A DNA stretch of 64,000 nucleotides from contig NZ_ML142848.1 of NCBI RefSeq assembly GCF_004138485.1, positions 1-64,000 on the forward strand. The letters are read 5' to 3'. The notes beneath the pieces are model-generated. The model did no database searches. It was given only the letters and a program-made list of their open reading frames with translations, and was not told the origin of the DNA. Made by a program: the position numbers and the translations under genes. Below are positions 9,225-17,875 of this stretch, piece after piece; position 1 is the stretch's first letter, and every line of letters begins with the position of its first letter. The stretch comes from Peristeroidobacter soli (GTDB lineage Bacteria > Pseudomonadota > Gammaproteobacteria > Steroidobacterales > Steroidobacteraceae).

Positions 9225-9899
9225 ATGGCGCCCGCCACCCGACAACTCACATCGATCCGTAGGCGCGCCAGCCGGCGCGTGCACTGGGTGCGCACGCTGG
9301 CGAGCAAGGGCCCGGAGCCTCTGCGATGGGAGCATCTTCGGTTCCGTCCTGGCGCCAGACAGATTCGAACCTTGCATTGTCTGCTGATCGATTGTTCCGC
9401 CTCGATGCTCCTGTCCCAACAACTCGCTGCTGCCAAAGGCATGCTGATGCAGCTCATCCAGATGGCGTACGACCAGCAAGCGGATATCGCCATCATCGGC
9501 TTTGCTGGCGCTGAAGCCCGCGTGTTCGTCGGCCCGACGCGAGCGCGCCCGCCGACATCGATCCATGCCGAGGAATGGTTGAGACCGGTCCGTGGCGGAG
9601 GCGCTACTCCACTAACGCGCGGCATTGCCGCTGCTTCCAGGCTGCTCGCGCAGGCCAAGCAGTCGCGATCTCAGCAAAACACCTGGCTCTGGCTGCTGAC
9701 CGATGGCCGAAGCACCGAGTCGCCGCCACGCCCGACCGCAGCGGACAACATCGTCGTCATCGATTGCGAACGCAGCCGGGTCCGATTGCGAGGCTGCCTG
9801 ACGCTGGCCGAGCGTTGGGCGGCCCAGTACATCGATCTCGGCAACCGCCCTTCGCGGCAGACTGCCAGCGTCGAGGCACAGCGAGGCATCGAGTCTTGA
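9225..9899 (+). CDS. ChlD-like VWA domain of cobaltochelatase (-1 frame)
   Basis: The frame holds a von Willebrand A domain with an intact MIDAS motif DCSASM near the middle, followed by GGGATPLTRG and LLTDGRS, as in the C-terminal half of ChlD/BchD. The frame is open from well upstream of the A9 run without a strong ribosome site. The ATG at 9225 is the first usable independent start. A -1 frameshift from the ATPase gene would instead give a fused protein of about 575 residues, 8173-9899. The product should bridge the ATPase ring and CobN. Which start is used cannot be settled from sequence. Confidence 0.78.
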   Translation: MAPATRQLTSIRRRASRRVHWVRTLASKGPEPLRWEHLRFRPGARQIRTLHCLLIDCSASMLLSQQLAAAKGMLMQLIQMAYDQQADIAIIGFAGAEARVFVGPTRARPPTSIHAEEWLRPVRGGGATPLTRGIAAASRLLAQAKQSRSQQNTWLWLLTDGRSTESPPRPTAADNIVVIDCERSRVRLRGCLTLAERWAAQYIDLGNRPSRQTASVEAQRGIES

Positions 9900-9904
9900 G
9901 CGAG

Positions 9905-10180
9905 ATGACCTGGCGCGCGGATGTCGACTCGCTGGCGTTTCAGCCGCCGGATCATGCTGGCCATTGTTTCATTCATCGGCGCGCATTCGTCACGCTGTGC
10001 GCGGCGGAGACGATCGAAGATTGTGCGCGCTACTACCAGTCGAATCGAGCCGCGATCTTTCAGGCAGCGGCGGCCAAGATACAGCGTGACAGTTTGAGTC
10101 TTGAGGCGAACTTCCATTTGAACAGCCGAGACATCGCTCGCGTCGTGCGCTCCACCACCGACATCGAAGGCGCGACATGA
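9905..10180 (+). CDS. Small uncharacterised protein of the B12 operon
   Basis: A 91-residue soluble protein that I do not recognise. It has a mixed composition with HCFIHRRAFVTL near residues 20-31, a central helix-rich part and the C-terminal phrase EANFHLNSRDI. It lies six bases after the VWA frame and its stop overlaps the btuF-like start (ATGA), so it is firmly inside the operon. TTG at 9896, overlapping the VWA stop, is an alternative start. A role linked to chelatase or B12 salvage is only implied by position. Confidence 0.6.
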   Translation: MTWRADVDSLAFQPPDHAGHCFIHRRAFVTLCAAETIEDCARYYQSNRAAIFQAAAAKIQRDSLSLEANFHLNSRDIARVVRSTTDIEGAT

Positions 10181-11055
10181 ACATGCGCTGGCTCGCACTC
10201 GCGCTCCTGACGCTCGCCGCGCCCCTGGCGCTGGCGAATGATGCGCCGATGCGAATCGTATCCATCAATGCCTGTCTCGATCCGATGCTGCTGGAACTGG
10301 TTCCCAAGGAGCGCATCGCTTCGCTGAGCCGCTATTCGAGCGATCCGTACCGTTCGGCGATTGCAGACGCCGCCAGGGAATTCCCCGCGACCCGCGAGTC
10401 CGCCGAAGAAATCGTGCTGCTGAAACCCGATCTGGTGTTGGCCAGCCGGCATACAGCGATGTTGACCCGCAACGCGCTGGGGCGCGTCGGGGTTCGCTTG
10501 GAGCTCTTCGAAATACCGCGAACCGTCGAAGCCAGCCTTGCCCAGGTGCAGCGGCTCGCCGAGCTCGTCCAGGAACCCGAGCGAGGCCGCGAGTTGGTCG
10601 CTCGCATCCAACGAGCCATCGAGGACGCCAGCCCGCCGCCGGGCGCCCAGCCATTGAGGGCCGTCATCTATCAGGCCGCCGGACTGAGCGCGGGCAAAGG
10701 AACGATCACCGACCAGCTCATGAGCATCGCGGGCCTCACGAACATCGCGGCACAGGCGCAGTTGAAAGGCTATCGCGTGCTGCCGTTGGAGTCTTTGATC
10801 GGCGCCGAGCCCGACATCGTCCTGCTCGGCGACACTTTGGGAGGCGCGACCCGCGCGGAGAAGCTGGTTCATCATCGCGCCCTCCGCACGCTCGAGCCCC
10901 GGAGCAGCTTCGGATCGTTTCCCGCCAAATATATGAATTGCCCGGGCCCGGTCATGATCGCCGCGCTGGATGCGCTGGTTGCCGCCAGGGATCAGGCGCT
11001 GAGCCGGGCTCGTGGGGGCCAGCCTGTTCTGCGAACCATGCGAGCGTCGCCGTAA
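10177..11055 (+). CDS. btuF: BtuF-like periplasmic B12/corrinoid-binding protein
   Basis: A 292-residue protein with a Sec signal peptide (about residues 1-20, ending ALA). It has the metal/B12 binding-protein fold: an N-terminal RIVSINACLDPMLLEL strand-helix, a middle ESAEEIVLLKPDLVL block and a C-terminal EPDIVLL segment. It would bind corrinoid in the periplasm for an ABC importer, but no permease or ATPase gene adjoins it. It is the last gene of the riboswitch operon, translationally coupled to the preceding small gene, and ends against the convergent kinase gene with no gap. Iron-siderophore binding is a less likely alternative. Confidence 0.75.
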   Translation: MNMRWLALALLTLAAPLALANDAPMRIVSINACLDPMLLELVPKERIASLSRYSSDPYRSAIADAAREFPATRESAEEIVLLKPDLVLASRHTAMLTRNALGRVGVRLELFEIPRTVEASLAQVQRLAELVQEPERGRELVARIQRAIEDASPPPGAQPLRAVIYQAAGLSAGKGTITDQLMSIAGLTNIAAQAQLKGYRVLPLESLIGAEPDIVLLGDTLGGATRAEKLVHHRALRTLEPRSSFGSFPAKYMNCPGPVMIAALDALVAARDQALSRARGGQPVLRTMRASP

Positions 11056-12066
11056 TCAGCACGAGTTCGCCGGCACATCCATCGCAGCTTCGCCTGCCAT
11101 CACGCTCTGCTGATCTCCGACGGGAATACGCGCGAACAGCGTGAAGCCCTGGCCGTGGCCGGTCATGACCTTCCATTCCCCGCCGAGCATGTCCACGCGT
11201 TCGCGCATGCCGATCAGTCCCAGCCCGGGATGAGTCTGGTTTGGATCGGCCCCCTCGCCGTCGTCGCTGATACTGACCTCCACGGCATCGGCAACGCCGG
11301 CACCCGGCTCGGTACGCACCACGCGAACCGCGACATGGCTGGCTCGTGCATGACGGGACACGTTTGTCAGCGCTTCCTGTGTGAGCCGGTAGATGACCAG
11401 ATTGAGCGGCTCGCTGAGCGAGTCGAGATCGCCATCCAACGTGACGCTCAACTGCACCTGCGACAGCCGTTGCCGGCAATGATCCAGGTAATGCTCCAGG
11501 GCCGCTTGCAGACCGAGATCGTCTAGAGCGATCGGTCGCAGTTCCCGGATCAGATCGCGTACCACCGCATGCAGATGATCCGCGTGCTGGATGATCGCGG
11601 CCACCGCCACCGCCGGCGGTCCACTCATCCGGGCCTGAATCGATACCGCATCGGTCTTGATCGCATTCAAATACTGGCCGAGCTCGTCGTGCAATTCGCG
11701 GGCGATGGACTTGCGCTCGGCTTCCTGGGCACGCAGATACTGTTGCGCCAGGCGGCGATTCTCGAGCAGCAGCGACTCCAGGCGCTGTTCGGCGGCGCGC
11801 CGCTTGATGAGCTCGCCGAGCATCTCCCGATATCTTCGCCACGCAAACCAGCATAGACACGACGCCAGCACGATGAGCGTGGGAAAGGCTTCGTCGACTT
11901 GCATCGACTCCCAGGCGCGCGTATGCGCAAACAGCCACTCGTTGAATTCGAAGTGCGTGAACAGCAAAACTGCCGCGAGCACCGCGAATGCCACGCAAGC
12001 AAGGTCTCGCCACAGCGCCGTTTTGTCCCCGGAGAACTGCCGGTCCACGCCACGACCTGAATTCAT
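11056..12066 (-). CDS. NarX/UhpB-type sensor histidine kinase (orphan)
   Basis: A 336-residue kinase. Two N-terminal membrane spans (about residues 20-40 and 62-78) enclose a short periplasmic loop of roughly 25 residues. A coiled coil and a HisKA_3 dimerisation domain with the phospho-acceptor in ARELHDELGQ (near residue 124) follow. An HATPase_c domain closes the protein, with N-box LTQEALTNVSRHA and G-boxes DDGEGAD and GLGLIGMRERV. A GGGAGG-type ribosome site supports the start. Such kinases pair with NarL/LuxR-type regulators, but none is adjacent. The signal is unknown. Confidence 0.88.
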   Translation of the reverse strand: MNSGRGVDRQFSGDKTALWRDLACVAFAVLAAVLLFTHFEFNEWLFAHTRAWESMQVDEAFPTLIVLASCLCWFAWRRYREMLGELIKRRAAEQRLESLLLENRRLAQQYLRAQEAERKSIARELHDELGQYLNAIKTDAVSIQARMSGPPAVAVAAIIQHADHLHAVVRDLIRELRPIALDDLGLQAALEHYLDHCRQRLSQVQLSVTLDGDLDSLSEPLNLVIYRLTQEALTNVSRHARASHVAVRVVRTEPGAGVADAVEVSISDDGEGADPNQTHPGLGLIGMRERVDMLGGEWKVMTGHGQGFTLFARIPVGDQQSVMAGEAAMDVPANSC

Positions 12067-12317
12067 TGCCGCGCCTCCCTTCGGATGGTGTCACCTGTGT
12101 CACGCCCGGCCGTGAGCCTTTCCCAAGCGGCTCAGGAACATTTCTACACCTGTCGAGGGCTGCGTGTGAAATTCCAGGCCCCGCGGCGCCGGCTATAGCG
12201 CCGGGCCGCCGTTTGGCACGTGGCTGAGCGTCCGGGCCAAACTGTAGGCGATCGGGAGCTCATGCGAGTACCCTGCGATTGCGACAGCCCCGAAGCGGTC
12301 GCCTGGGGGTACCGTTC

Positions 12318-13154
12318 ATGCTCGAGGCGTTTGCCGCACTACTGAAAGCTCTGCTGTATGCGGGAGTTCTGCTCTGTGCCGGCGCCGTCTTCGCTCAGGC
12401 CACGCTGCGGCCGCCACCCAACAGCAGCCATCTTCTCTCGCGACTGGTACGCCCCGGTGCCGCACTCACGATTTTCTCGGCGCTGGCTCACGTTGGATGT
12501 TTGTTCCTGCGACTGGGCGCGGGATTCGATACGGTCACGCTCTCGGCCGTGTTCCTGTCCGGAGTCGGTGCCGCGATGTGCTTGCAGATTACTGGTGCAG
12601 CACTACTTCTCATCACCGACCCGAGCGACGAGACCGCTCGCGGCACACAACTCAGCAATGCCGCTCTCGTCACTGCATCATTCGCCTTCAATGGTCATGC
12701 CGCCGCGGAGGGCCTCACCTCAGGGCTCGTTGCATTCCTGCATGTATCGTTCGCAGCTTGGTGGTTCACCGCGCTGTGGGTCCTGCGGGATGCGTGCATT
12801 CGTATGGAATTCCCGGCGGTCACGGCGCTGGTGATGCGATTCAGCGCCATCGCTTTCGGACTGGTTGGCGGACTGGTGATCGCCGGATTGCTGCTGATAG
12901 GAATGCTGGTGGAGTTCGCCAACGATCCGTGGCTGTCGGGCTACGGCCGATTGCTGGCCCTCAAGATCTTCCTGGCCCTGCTCGCTCTGGCGCTGGCAAG
13001 TTATAACAAAGTTCGCCTCACCAAGCGCCTGGCAGCAGGCGATGCGAGCGCCATTCGCTCGCTGCGCACGACGGTTGGCGCGGAGCTCACCTGCATCGGC
13101 GCGGTGCTCGTCGTCACCGCAGTTCTCACGACCTACACCTCGCCGCACCAGTAG
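12318..13154 (+). CDS. copD: CopD-family copper import/resistance membrane protein
   Basis: A 278-residue inner-membrane protein with about eight hydrophobic segments. Conserved-type histidines sit in membrane contexts, for example SALAHVG, FNGHAAAEG and LHVSFAAWW. The phrase GYGRLLALKIFLALLALALASYNKVRLTKRL is typical of the CopD C-terminus (PF05425). The start at 12318 has a GGGGGT ribosome site seven bases upstream. It converges on copC with about 20 bases between stops. CopC hands copper to CopD for transport into the cytoplasm in known pairs, so the two probably work together although transcribed towards each other. Confidence 0.82.
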   Translation: MLEAFAALLKALLYAGVLLCAGAVFAQATLRPPPNSSHLLSRLVRPGAALTIFSALAHVGCLFLRLGAGFDTVTLSAVFLSGVGAAMCLQITGAALLLITDPSDETARGTQLSNAALVTASFAFNGHAAAEGLTSGLVAFLHVSFAAWWFTALWVLRDACIRMEFPAVTALVMRFSAIAFGLVGGLVIAGLLLIGMLVEFANDPWLSGYGRLLALKIFLALLALALASYNKVRLTKRLAAGDASAIRSLRTTVGAELTCIGAVLVVTAVLTTYTSPHQ

Positions 13155-13175
13155 GCACATCGCGAAGGAGACCTC

Positions 13176-13544
13176 TCAAGGCGCCTTTGCGGCCCCTGTC
13201 GCCGGCTGCACGGTGAGGACGATCGTGCCGCTGATCGGGTGCCCGTCCCTGGATAACGCCCGCCATTTGATTTCATTGCGCCCGGGTTCCAGTTGCGGCA
13301 CAGCGGTGGTGAACGATGTGGCTTCGGCTTCGGGCGCGAAGGTCAACTTCCGTTCCGGCGCGCCGGCGTGCACGACGCTCACCGACACCAGACGAGCGGG
13401 TTCGTTGAAATTGATGACCACCGCCGGCGGTGACGCCGGCAGCACCGCCTCGTTGGCTGGAACCGTGTTCTTGACGGTGGAGTGAGCCAAGGCCGTTGTC
13501 GCAATACCTAGCATCGCGAGCGCTGCAAACATACGGGTCGACAT
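13176..13544 (-). CDS. copC: CopC, periplasmic copper-binding protein
   Basis: A 122-residue exported protein with a signal peptide ending ALAHS, so the mature protein begins with the histidine that commonly ligates Cu(II) in CopC/YobA. The domain has the usual P.N.A.LP..P..V.I.FN.P start, and SRDGHPISGTIVLTV near the end carries the second conserved histidine. The start is set by AGGAGG about eight bases upstream of ATG. No methionine-rich Cu(I) loop is visible, which suggests a Cu(II)-only form. It lies end-to-end with copD. Confidence 0.9.
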   Translation of the reverse strand: MSTRMFAALAMLGIATTALAHSTVKNTVPANEAVLPASPPAVVINFNEPARLVSVSVVHAGAPERKLTFAPEAEATSFTTAVPQLEPGRNEIKWRALSRDGHPISGTIVLTVQPATGAAKAP

Positions 13545-13721
13545 CGCCGTCCTCCTGTTCGAGTGCTGACAACCGCATTTCACGAAGAATCGGCAAAGCA
13601 CGGTTGCTCGAGAAAGGCATCATCGGCCGAGGAGTGTAGAAATGCCAGCAGATCCCGGACATTCACATTCCGCTCGGCAACCCGACTTGCCATGCGAGAG
13701 CAAGGCGACTACGTTGTGGCC

Positions 13722-14816
13722 ATGAGCGAAGCCAAACAAACATCCAAGCGTATGTTATTCGCCATTGCACTGGCGGCCTTGCTGCCAATGAGCGCCCCGG
13801 CGCGGGCGGCGGACAGCTACCAGATCTACGTCAGCAACGAGCGCTCCGGCGATGTCACGGTCATCGACGGCGCCAGCCTCAAAGCGGTCGCAACGTTTCC
13901 GGTCGGCAAACGGCCGCGCGGAATTCATGCCAGCCCGGACGGCAAGACGGTCTACGTCGCGCTCAGTGGTACGCCCATCGAAGGCCCGCCGGAACTGGAT
14001 GCCCAGGGCAATCCGGTATTCAAGCGAGACAAGGATGACGACGACGATGACGTGGATGCCGATAAAACGGCAGACGGCGTCGGCGTCGTGGATGTGGCGA
14101 CACGCAAGCTGGTCAAGAAGATCGCGGTCGGCTCGGATCCCGAAGAGTTCGACCTCAGCCAGGACGGCCGGCGTCTGTATGTCTCCAACGAGGACGTGAA
14201 GACCGCCAGCGCCGTCGATGTCGCCAACGGCAAGGTCGAGAGCATCGTCCCGCTGACTCAGGAACCCGAGGGCGTGGCCGTGTCGCCCGACGGCAAGACC
14301 CTGGTCGTCACCTGCGAGACCGGCGGCGATGTGTTCTTCATCGACCTCGCCACGTTCAAGGTGAAAGGTCACGTCAAGGTCGGTCCCCGGCCGCGCTCGG
14401 TGGCGTTCCTGGAGGGCGGCAAGCTGGCGGTCGTTCCTTCCGAATCGGCGGGCAATCTCTACGTCATCGATACGGCTCAGCTCGAGCTCGTCAAAACGTT
14501 TGCCCTGCCCAAAGGCTCGCGCCCGATGCGCCTGCGTGCCTCCGCCGACGGCAGCAAGCTATACGCGAGTACGGGCCGCGGTGGCACGGTCGCAGTGATA
14601 GATGCCAAAAGCTTTGCAGTGCTCGCCAACATCGCCGTGGGCAAACGGCCCTGGGGCATCGTGCTGTCACCGGACGGCAAATATCTGTTTTCCGCCAATG
14701 GCCCTTCCAACGACGTGTCGGTCGTGGACCTCGCGAGCAACCGCGAAATTGCCAAAGTGAAAGCCGGCGACAGTCCCTGGGGGCTGGCGGTCGTGAAGAC
14801 CGGCGCTAAGGACTGA
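13722..14816 (+). CDS. Periplasmic YVTN-family beta-propeller protein
   Basis: A 364-residue exported protein with a signal peptide (about residues 1-30, ending ARA) and seven-bladed propeller repeats. Examples are IYVSNERSGDVTVID, PRGIHASPDGKTVYVAL, PEGVAVSPDGKTLVVT and PWGIVLSPDGKYLF. A very acidic loop, KDDDDDDVDADK, lies at about residues 103-114 and may bind a cation. Such proteins often accompany c-type cytochromes or PQQ/copper enzymes. Here the dihaem cytochrome gene converges on it with an 11-base overlap. ATG codons at 13692 and 13752 are alternative starts. Molecular function is unknown. Confidence 0.8.
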   Translation: MSEAKQTSKRMLFAIALAALLPMSAPARAADSYQIYVSNERSGDVTVIDGASLKAVATFPVGKRPRGIHASPDGKTVYVALSGTPIEGPPELDAQGNPVFKRDKDDDDDDVDADKTADGVGVVDVATRKLVKKIAVGSDPEEFDLSQDGRRLYVSNEDVKTASAVDVANGKVESIVPLTQEPEGVAVSPDGKTLVVTCETGGDVFFIDLATFKVKGHVKVGPRPRSVAFLEGGKLAVVPSESAGNLYVIDTAQLELVKTFALPKGSRPMRLRASADGSKLYASTGRGGTVAVIDAKSFAVLANIAVGKRPWGIVLSPDGKYLFSANGPSNDVSVVDLASNREIAKVKAGDSPWGLAVVKTGAKD

Positions 14817-16134
14817 TCACATAGATCTGCTGTGCGACGACGCTGCGTGTGAATCCTTCCTTGTACACACGGGCTCGCAGTACGGCCGGGCCGTCAATGT
14901 GAATCGGCCCGTCGTAACGGGCGTCTTTCGGGCCCGGCACGCTGCCATCCAGTGTGTAGCGAATCTCGGCACCCGGTTCGCTACTCGTCAGCATCACACT
15001 CAGGGAATGTTCGAAGTTACCGCCGCTCGGTGAAATCGACGGGGGCGGCAGCACGTCGCGGCCCGGCAGACTCTCGATCCACTGACGTATCAGATTCACG
15101 CCTTGGGCATCGATGACATTGCGCGCGAGCGGCGGCATCCGAATCTCGCCATTGGTATCGATACGCATCAGCGCGACCGATCGCCAGGGATCGTGTGGCG
15201 AAATCACACGCGCACGGTCGATGTTCTGATCGATCAATACTGGACCGTCGATGAGCTGCTGCTCCGACAACGGCGTCTGGTAGCGCGCGTCGAAATTCGC
15301 CACGGTGGCACCGGGGCGATGACAATTTGCGCAGTTGGCGTCGAGCCAGGAGCGCGCGCGGTCCTCAACGCTGCAAGTCGTGTCGTCCGGTCGCGCCAGC
15401 GTCGGGAACGATGCGATGTCGGGGTCATTCAATTTCGTATCGAACAGACCGAGCCGGTTCCAGTGACGCAGCTGGTTTTCGCTCGACCCATCCTGGTAGC
15501 GTAGATCGCGATTCATCTGCCGCGTCTTGGGCCCCAGCGCACCTGAAGTGTGACTGTTGTGACACTCGAGACAATCCTTGCGGCTGGGGTAGTACCACGA
15601 TTGAACATGCGTTCCGGCAGCGTCGCGGATCGTGATGTCTTCGTGCAAACCCTCCTCGGGCACCAGATCGGCGTCACTCAGATCCGGACGCCACTTGTAG
15701 GTGACACCGTAAACGCCGCCTGCCCGATCGAACACCAGCAGGCGTGTTTCCAGTCGCCGCGCGAGGTGTGGCTGAGACGCGTCGGTCGGCAGTTCGAACG
15801 TTTTGACGAAGACCGTACCGGGGGGAAACGTCCAGTCGCCGGCCGGTGAGAAGCCTACCTTGCCCTCGGGAATGGCCACGAACCGCGTCTTCCGTGCGCC
15901 ATCGGACCAGAAGGCGAGCACCAGATCATAAGGAAGCAACGTTCTGGCAGGCTCGAGTTGCCTCAAATCGGCCAATGCGCCCGTCTGGGACAGCACCGGC
16001 GGGATCTTGCCGCTGGCGGTATCGGGCATGCCGAGCCAGGGCTTCGAAGGGACGCGAGAGGACGCAGGTGACACCGCGTACGTGCAACCCGCGAACCAGA
16101 CCGCCAGCAGACATGCGACCACTCGATGAAGCAT
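14806..16134 (-). CDS. Dihaem c-type cytochrome lipoprotein (SO_2930-like)
   Basis: A 442-residue exported lipoprotein with lipobox FAGC (Cys17). Two haem-attachment sites are visible, CLECH at residues 188-192 and CANCH at 268-272. The region between carries the layout of the SO_2930-family dihaem proteins, and PPLARNVIDAQGVNLIRQWI resembles the end of a cytochrome domain. The last 75 residues form a chitobiase-type C-terminal domain (EPGAEIRYTLDGSVP). It probably transfers electrons at the outer or inner membrane surface. The role with the neighbouring propeller is an inference from position. Confidence 0.83.
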   Translation of the reverse strand: MLHRVVACLLAVWFAGCTYAVSPASSRVPSKPWLGMPDTASGKIPPVLSQTGALADLRQLEPARTLLPYDLVLAFWSDGARKTRFVAIPEGKVGFSPAGDWTFPPGTVFVKTFELPTDASQPHLARRLETRLLVFDRAGGVYGVTYKWRPDLSDADLVPEEGLHEDITIRDAAGTHVQSWYYPSRKDCLECHNSHTSGALGPKTRQMNRDLRYQDGSSENQLRHWNRLGLFDTKLNDPDIASFPTLARPDDTTCSVEDRARSWLDANCANCHRPGATVANFDARYQTPLSEQQLIDGPVLIDQNIDRARVISPHDPWRSVALMRIDTNGEIRMPPLARNVIDAQGVNLIRQWIESLPGRDVLPPPSISPSGGNFEHSLSVMLTSSEPGAEIRYTLDGSVPGPKDARYDGPIHIDGPAVLRARVYKEGFTRSVVAQQIYVISP

Positions 16135-16328
16135 TGCCCGGAATCATGCCACGACTGGAACAGTGTATTAGCGTCGCGAGACCGCACCAGTCAGCATATT
16201 CAGGATAACTCACTCATGAAAATCTTTTTTTGCACAGGACCGGCCCGCCTCGCCATTCGACAGCGGGCCTCGAGTCGGCAATCTCACATCGCGCTTGGCC
16301 CCGCGGAACTTGCGGCCGTTCGCCCCAA

Positions 16329-16343
16329 GGACCCGCAGGGTCC
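16329..16343 (-). terminator. Small hairpin after the mipA stop
   Basis: GGACCC and GGGTCC form a six-base-pair stem with a three-base loop, seven bases beyond the mipA stop. Only TT follows, so an intrinsic terminator is weakly supported. The rest of 16135-16349 shows no gene. Confidence 0.3.
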
Positions 16344-16349
16344 ACTCCC

Positions 16350-17159
16350 TCAAAACGCTCGAAGCACACCGATGAACAGACGCAACGACTGCCCCGACTC
16401 CAGCAGCGGGCTGTCTTCGAGCTTGCCCGGCAACGCGCGATACTTCAGGCCGCTCATCAGTACCCAGCGATCGGCGAAACCGTATTGCAGATCCAGCCCC
16501 ACCTCCGGAATGACCGCTGTTCCGGGACGATAGCCACGCACACCGCGCGCGACTTCTTCGTCGAGGATGCCGTAGTAATAATCGGATCGGTCGGCGGACA
16601 ACCAGGTCGCGCCGAGACTGGGCGTGAGCACGATGCTTTGCCCCAACTGGACGGGGTAGCCGTATGACACGCTCGCCTCGTAGCCGCCGCTGGCGCCGAG
16701 CACATCGGCGAGCGCCTGGAACTTCAGCTCGCCGTATCGACCGCTGAAGCCCACCTCGAAACCGGCATCCGCGCTGTCCTTGCGATCGGCGAGCAGGCTG
16801 CGATCGATGCCGTTGCGCGCGAGTCTCGATGCGCCGAAATCGTCGGCATCGATGCCATCGAAGTTGGGCGCCACGATCAGGTCGATCTCGAGCGCGCGGG
16901 TATCGAGCAGATGCACGCCGCCAGTGATGCCTTGGAAGAACAGGCGTGGGCTCTCATAGGTAATCAATGGAAAAGGCGTATAGCGCACTCCCCGGCCGGC
17001 GTAGGGGTTGTCGCTTGCGACCGCGCCGAGGCCGAGCCCCCATCGCGATGAGTCTTCCTCGGCGATCGCCTCGCCCGATGTCAAAGCGGCCAGCGACACG
17101 GCGAATTTCAATACAGTCGAAACGATGGAAACATTGGATTTCAAGACCGGGCTCTCCAT
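16350..17159 (-). CDS. MipA/OmpV family outer-membrane protein
   Basis: A 269-residue outer-membrane protein with a signal peptide (cleavage near AIAEED) and amphipathic beta-strands throughout. The family-like elements are WGLGLGAVASDNPYAGRG near the N-terminus, PFPLITYESPRLFF, and a C-terminus ending in phenylalanine after LRLFIGVLRAF, as barrels usually do. MipA was described as a scaffold for murein hydrolase and penicillin-binding proteins, and OmpV relatives respond to osmotic or antibiotic stress; the role here is unknown. It stands alone between the cytochrome gene and leuD. Confidence 0.8.
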   Translation of the reverse strand: MESPVLKSNVSIVSTVLKFAVSLAALTSGEAIAEEDSSRWGLGLGAVASDNPYAGRGVRYTPFPLITYESPRLFFQGITGGVHLLDTRALEIDLIVAPNFDGIDADDFGASRLARNGIDRSLLADRKDSADAGFEVGFSGRYGELKFQALADVLGASGGYEASVSYGYPVQLGQSIVLTPSLGATWLSADRSDYYYGILDEEVARGVRGYRPGTAVIPEVGLDLQYGFADRWVLMSGLKYRALPGKLEDSPLLESGQSLRLFIGVLRAF

Positions 17160-17236
17160 GATCGAAACAGCAGAGACACAAAATCTTCGGTTGGACGCGC
17201 CCTGTCCGCTGTTTCAATCGCACGCGCATCAAAAAA

Positions 17237-17875
17237 CTAACAAACACGCGCGCGAACCATCGCTCCCACGGATTGCAGCCAGGGTTGCTCTTCCCAATGC
17301 TTGCGCTCGAAGGCTGCAATTGCCTCGACGCTGGCCAGCGAGGCGCCGACCAGATCCAGCCCGTCCAGAAACATCTGCCGATGCCGCGCGGACATCGCGA
17401 ACTTCGCGAGGTGCGTTCGGCTGCGCACCTGTAACCGTGCCACGTCGATGTCGATGCGGTTGGTCGCCGGATTGCGCACGTCGTTCATGAATCGATCGAC
17501 ATCCAATTGCGCGACCACGATCAGCAACAGGCCGTTGTTCATCGCATTCGAGTAGAAGATTTCGCCGAAGCTCGGCGCGATCACCGCGCGAATACCCAAC
17601 TGCACCAGTCCCCAGACCGCGTGTTCCCGGCTGGAGCCGCAACCGAAATTCTGTTCGGCCACCAGGATCCGGCAGCCGGCATACTCGGGTTGGTTCAGAA
17701 CGAAATCACTGCGTGGCGCGCCGTTGGCGTCGAAGCGCAGATCGTAGAGAACCCCGCGATCCAGCCCCGCCTTGTCGATGCCGCGCAGGAACTGCTTTGG
17801 CATGATCTGATCGGTGTCGAGATTCGGGATTGGCAATGCCGCCGCGACGCCCGCGATCGATGTGTCAGCGGACAT
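17237..17875 (-). CDS. leuD: LeuD-type dehydratase small subunit
   Basis: A 212-residue small (swivel) subunit of an isopropylmalate-isomerase-type enzyme, normal length for bacterial LeuD. It shows PNLDTDQIMPKQFL near the start and the signature AEQNFGCGSSREHAVWGL in the middle, which carries the substrate-binding Ser-Ser-Arg-Glu. It overlaps the leuC stop by 11 bases, so the pair is coupled. No leuA or leuB lies nearby and the neighbours are catabolic, so the substrate may be a different hydroxy-di- or tricarboxylate; true leucine synthesis is the alternative. Confidence 0.9.
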   Translation of the reverse strand: MSADTSIAGVAAALPIPNLDTDQIMPKQFLRGIDKAGLDRGVLYDLRFDANGAPRSDFVLNQPEYAGCRILVAEQNFGCGSSREHAVWGLVQLGIRAVIAPSFGEIFYSNAMNNGLLLIVVAQLDVDRFMNDVRNPATNRIDIDVARLQVRSRTHLAKFAMSARHRQMFLDGLDLVGASLASVEAIAAFERKHWEEQPWLQSVGAMVRARVC

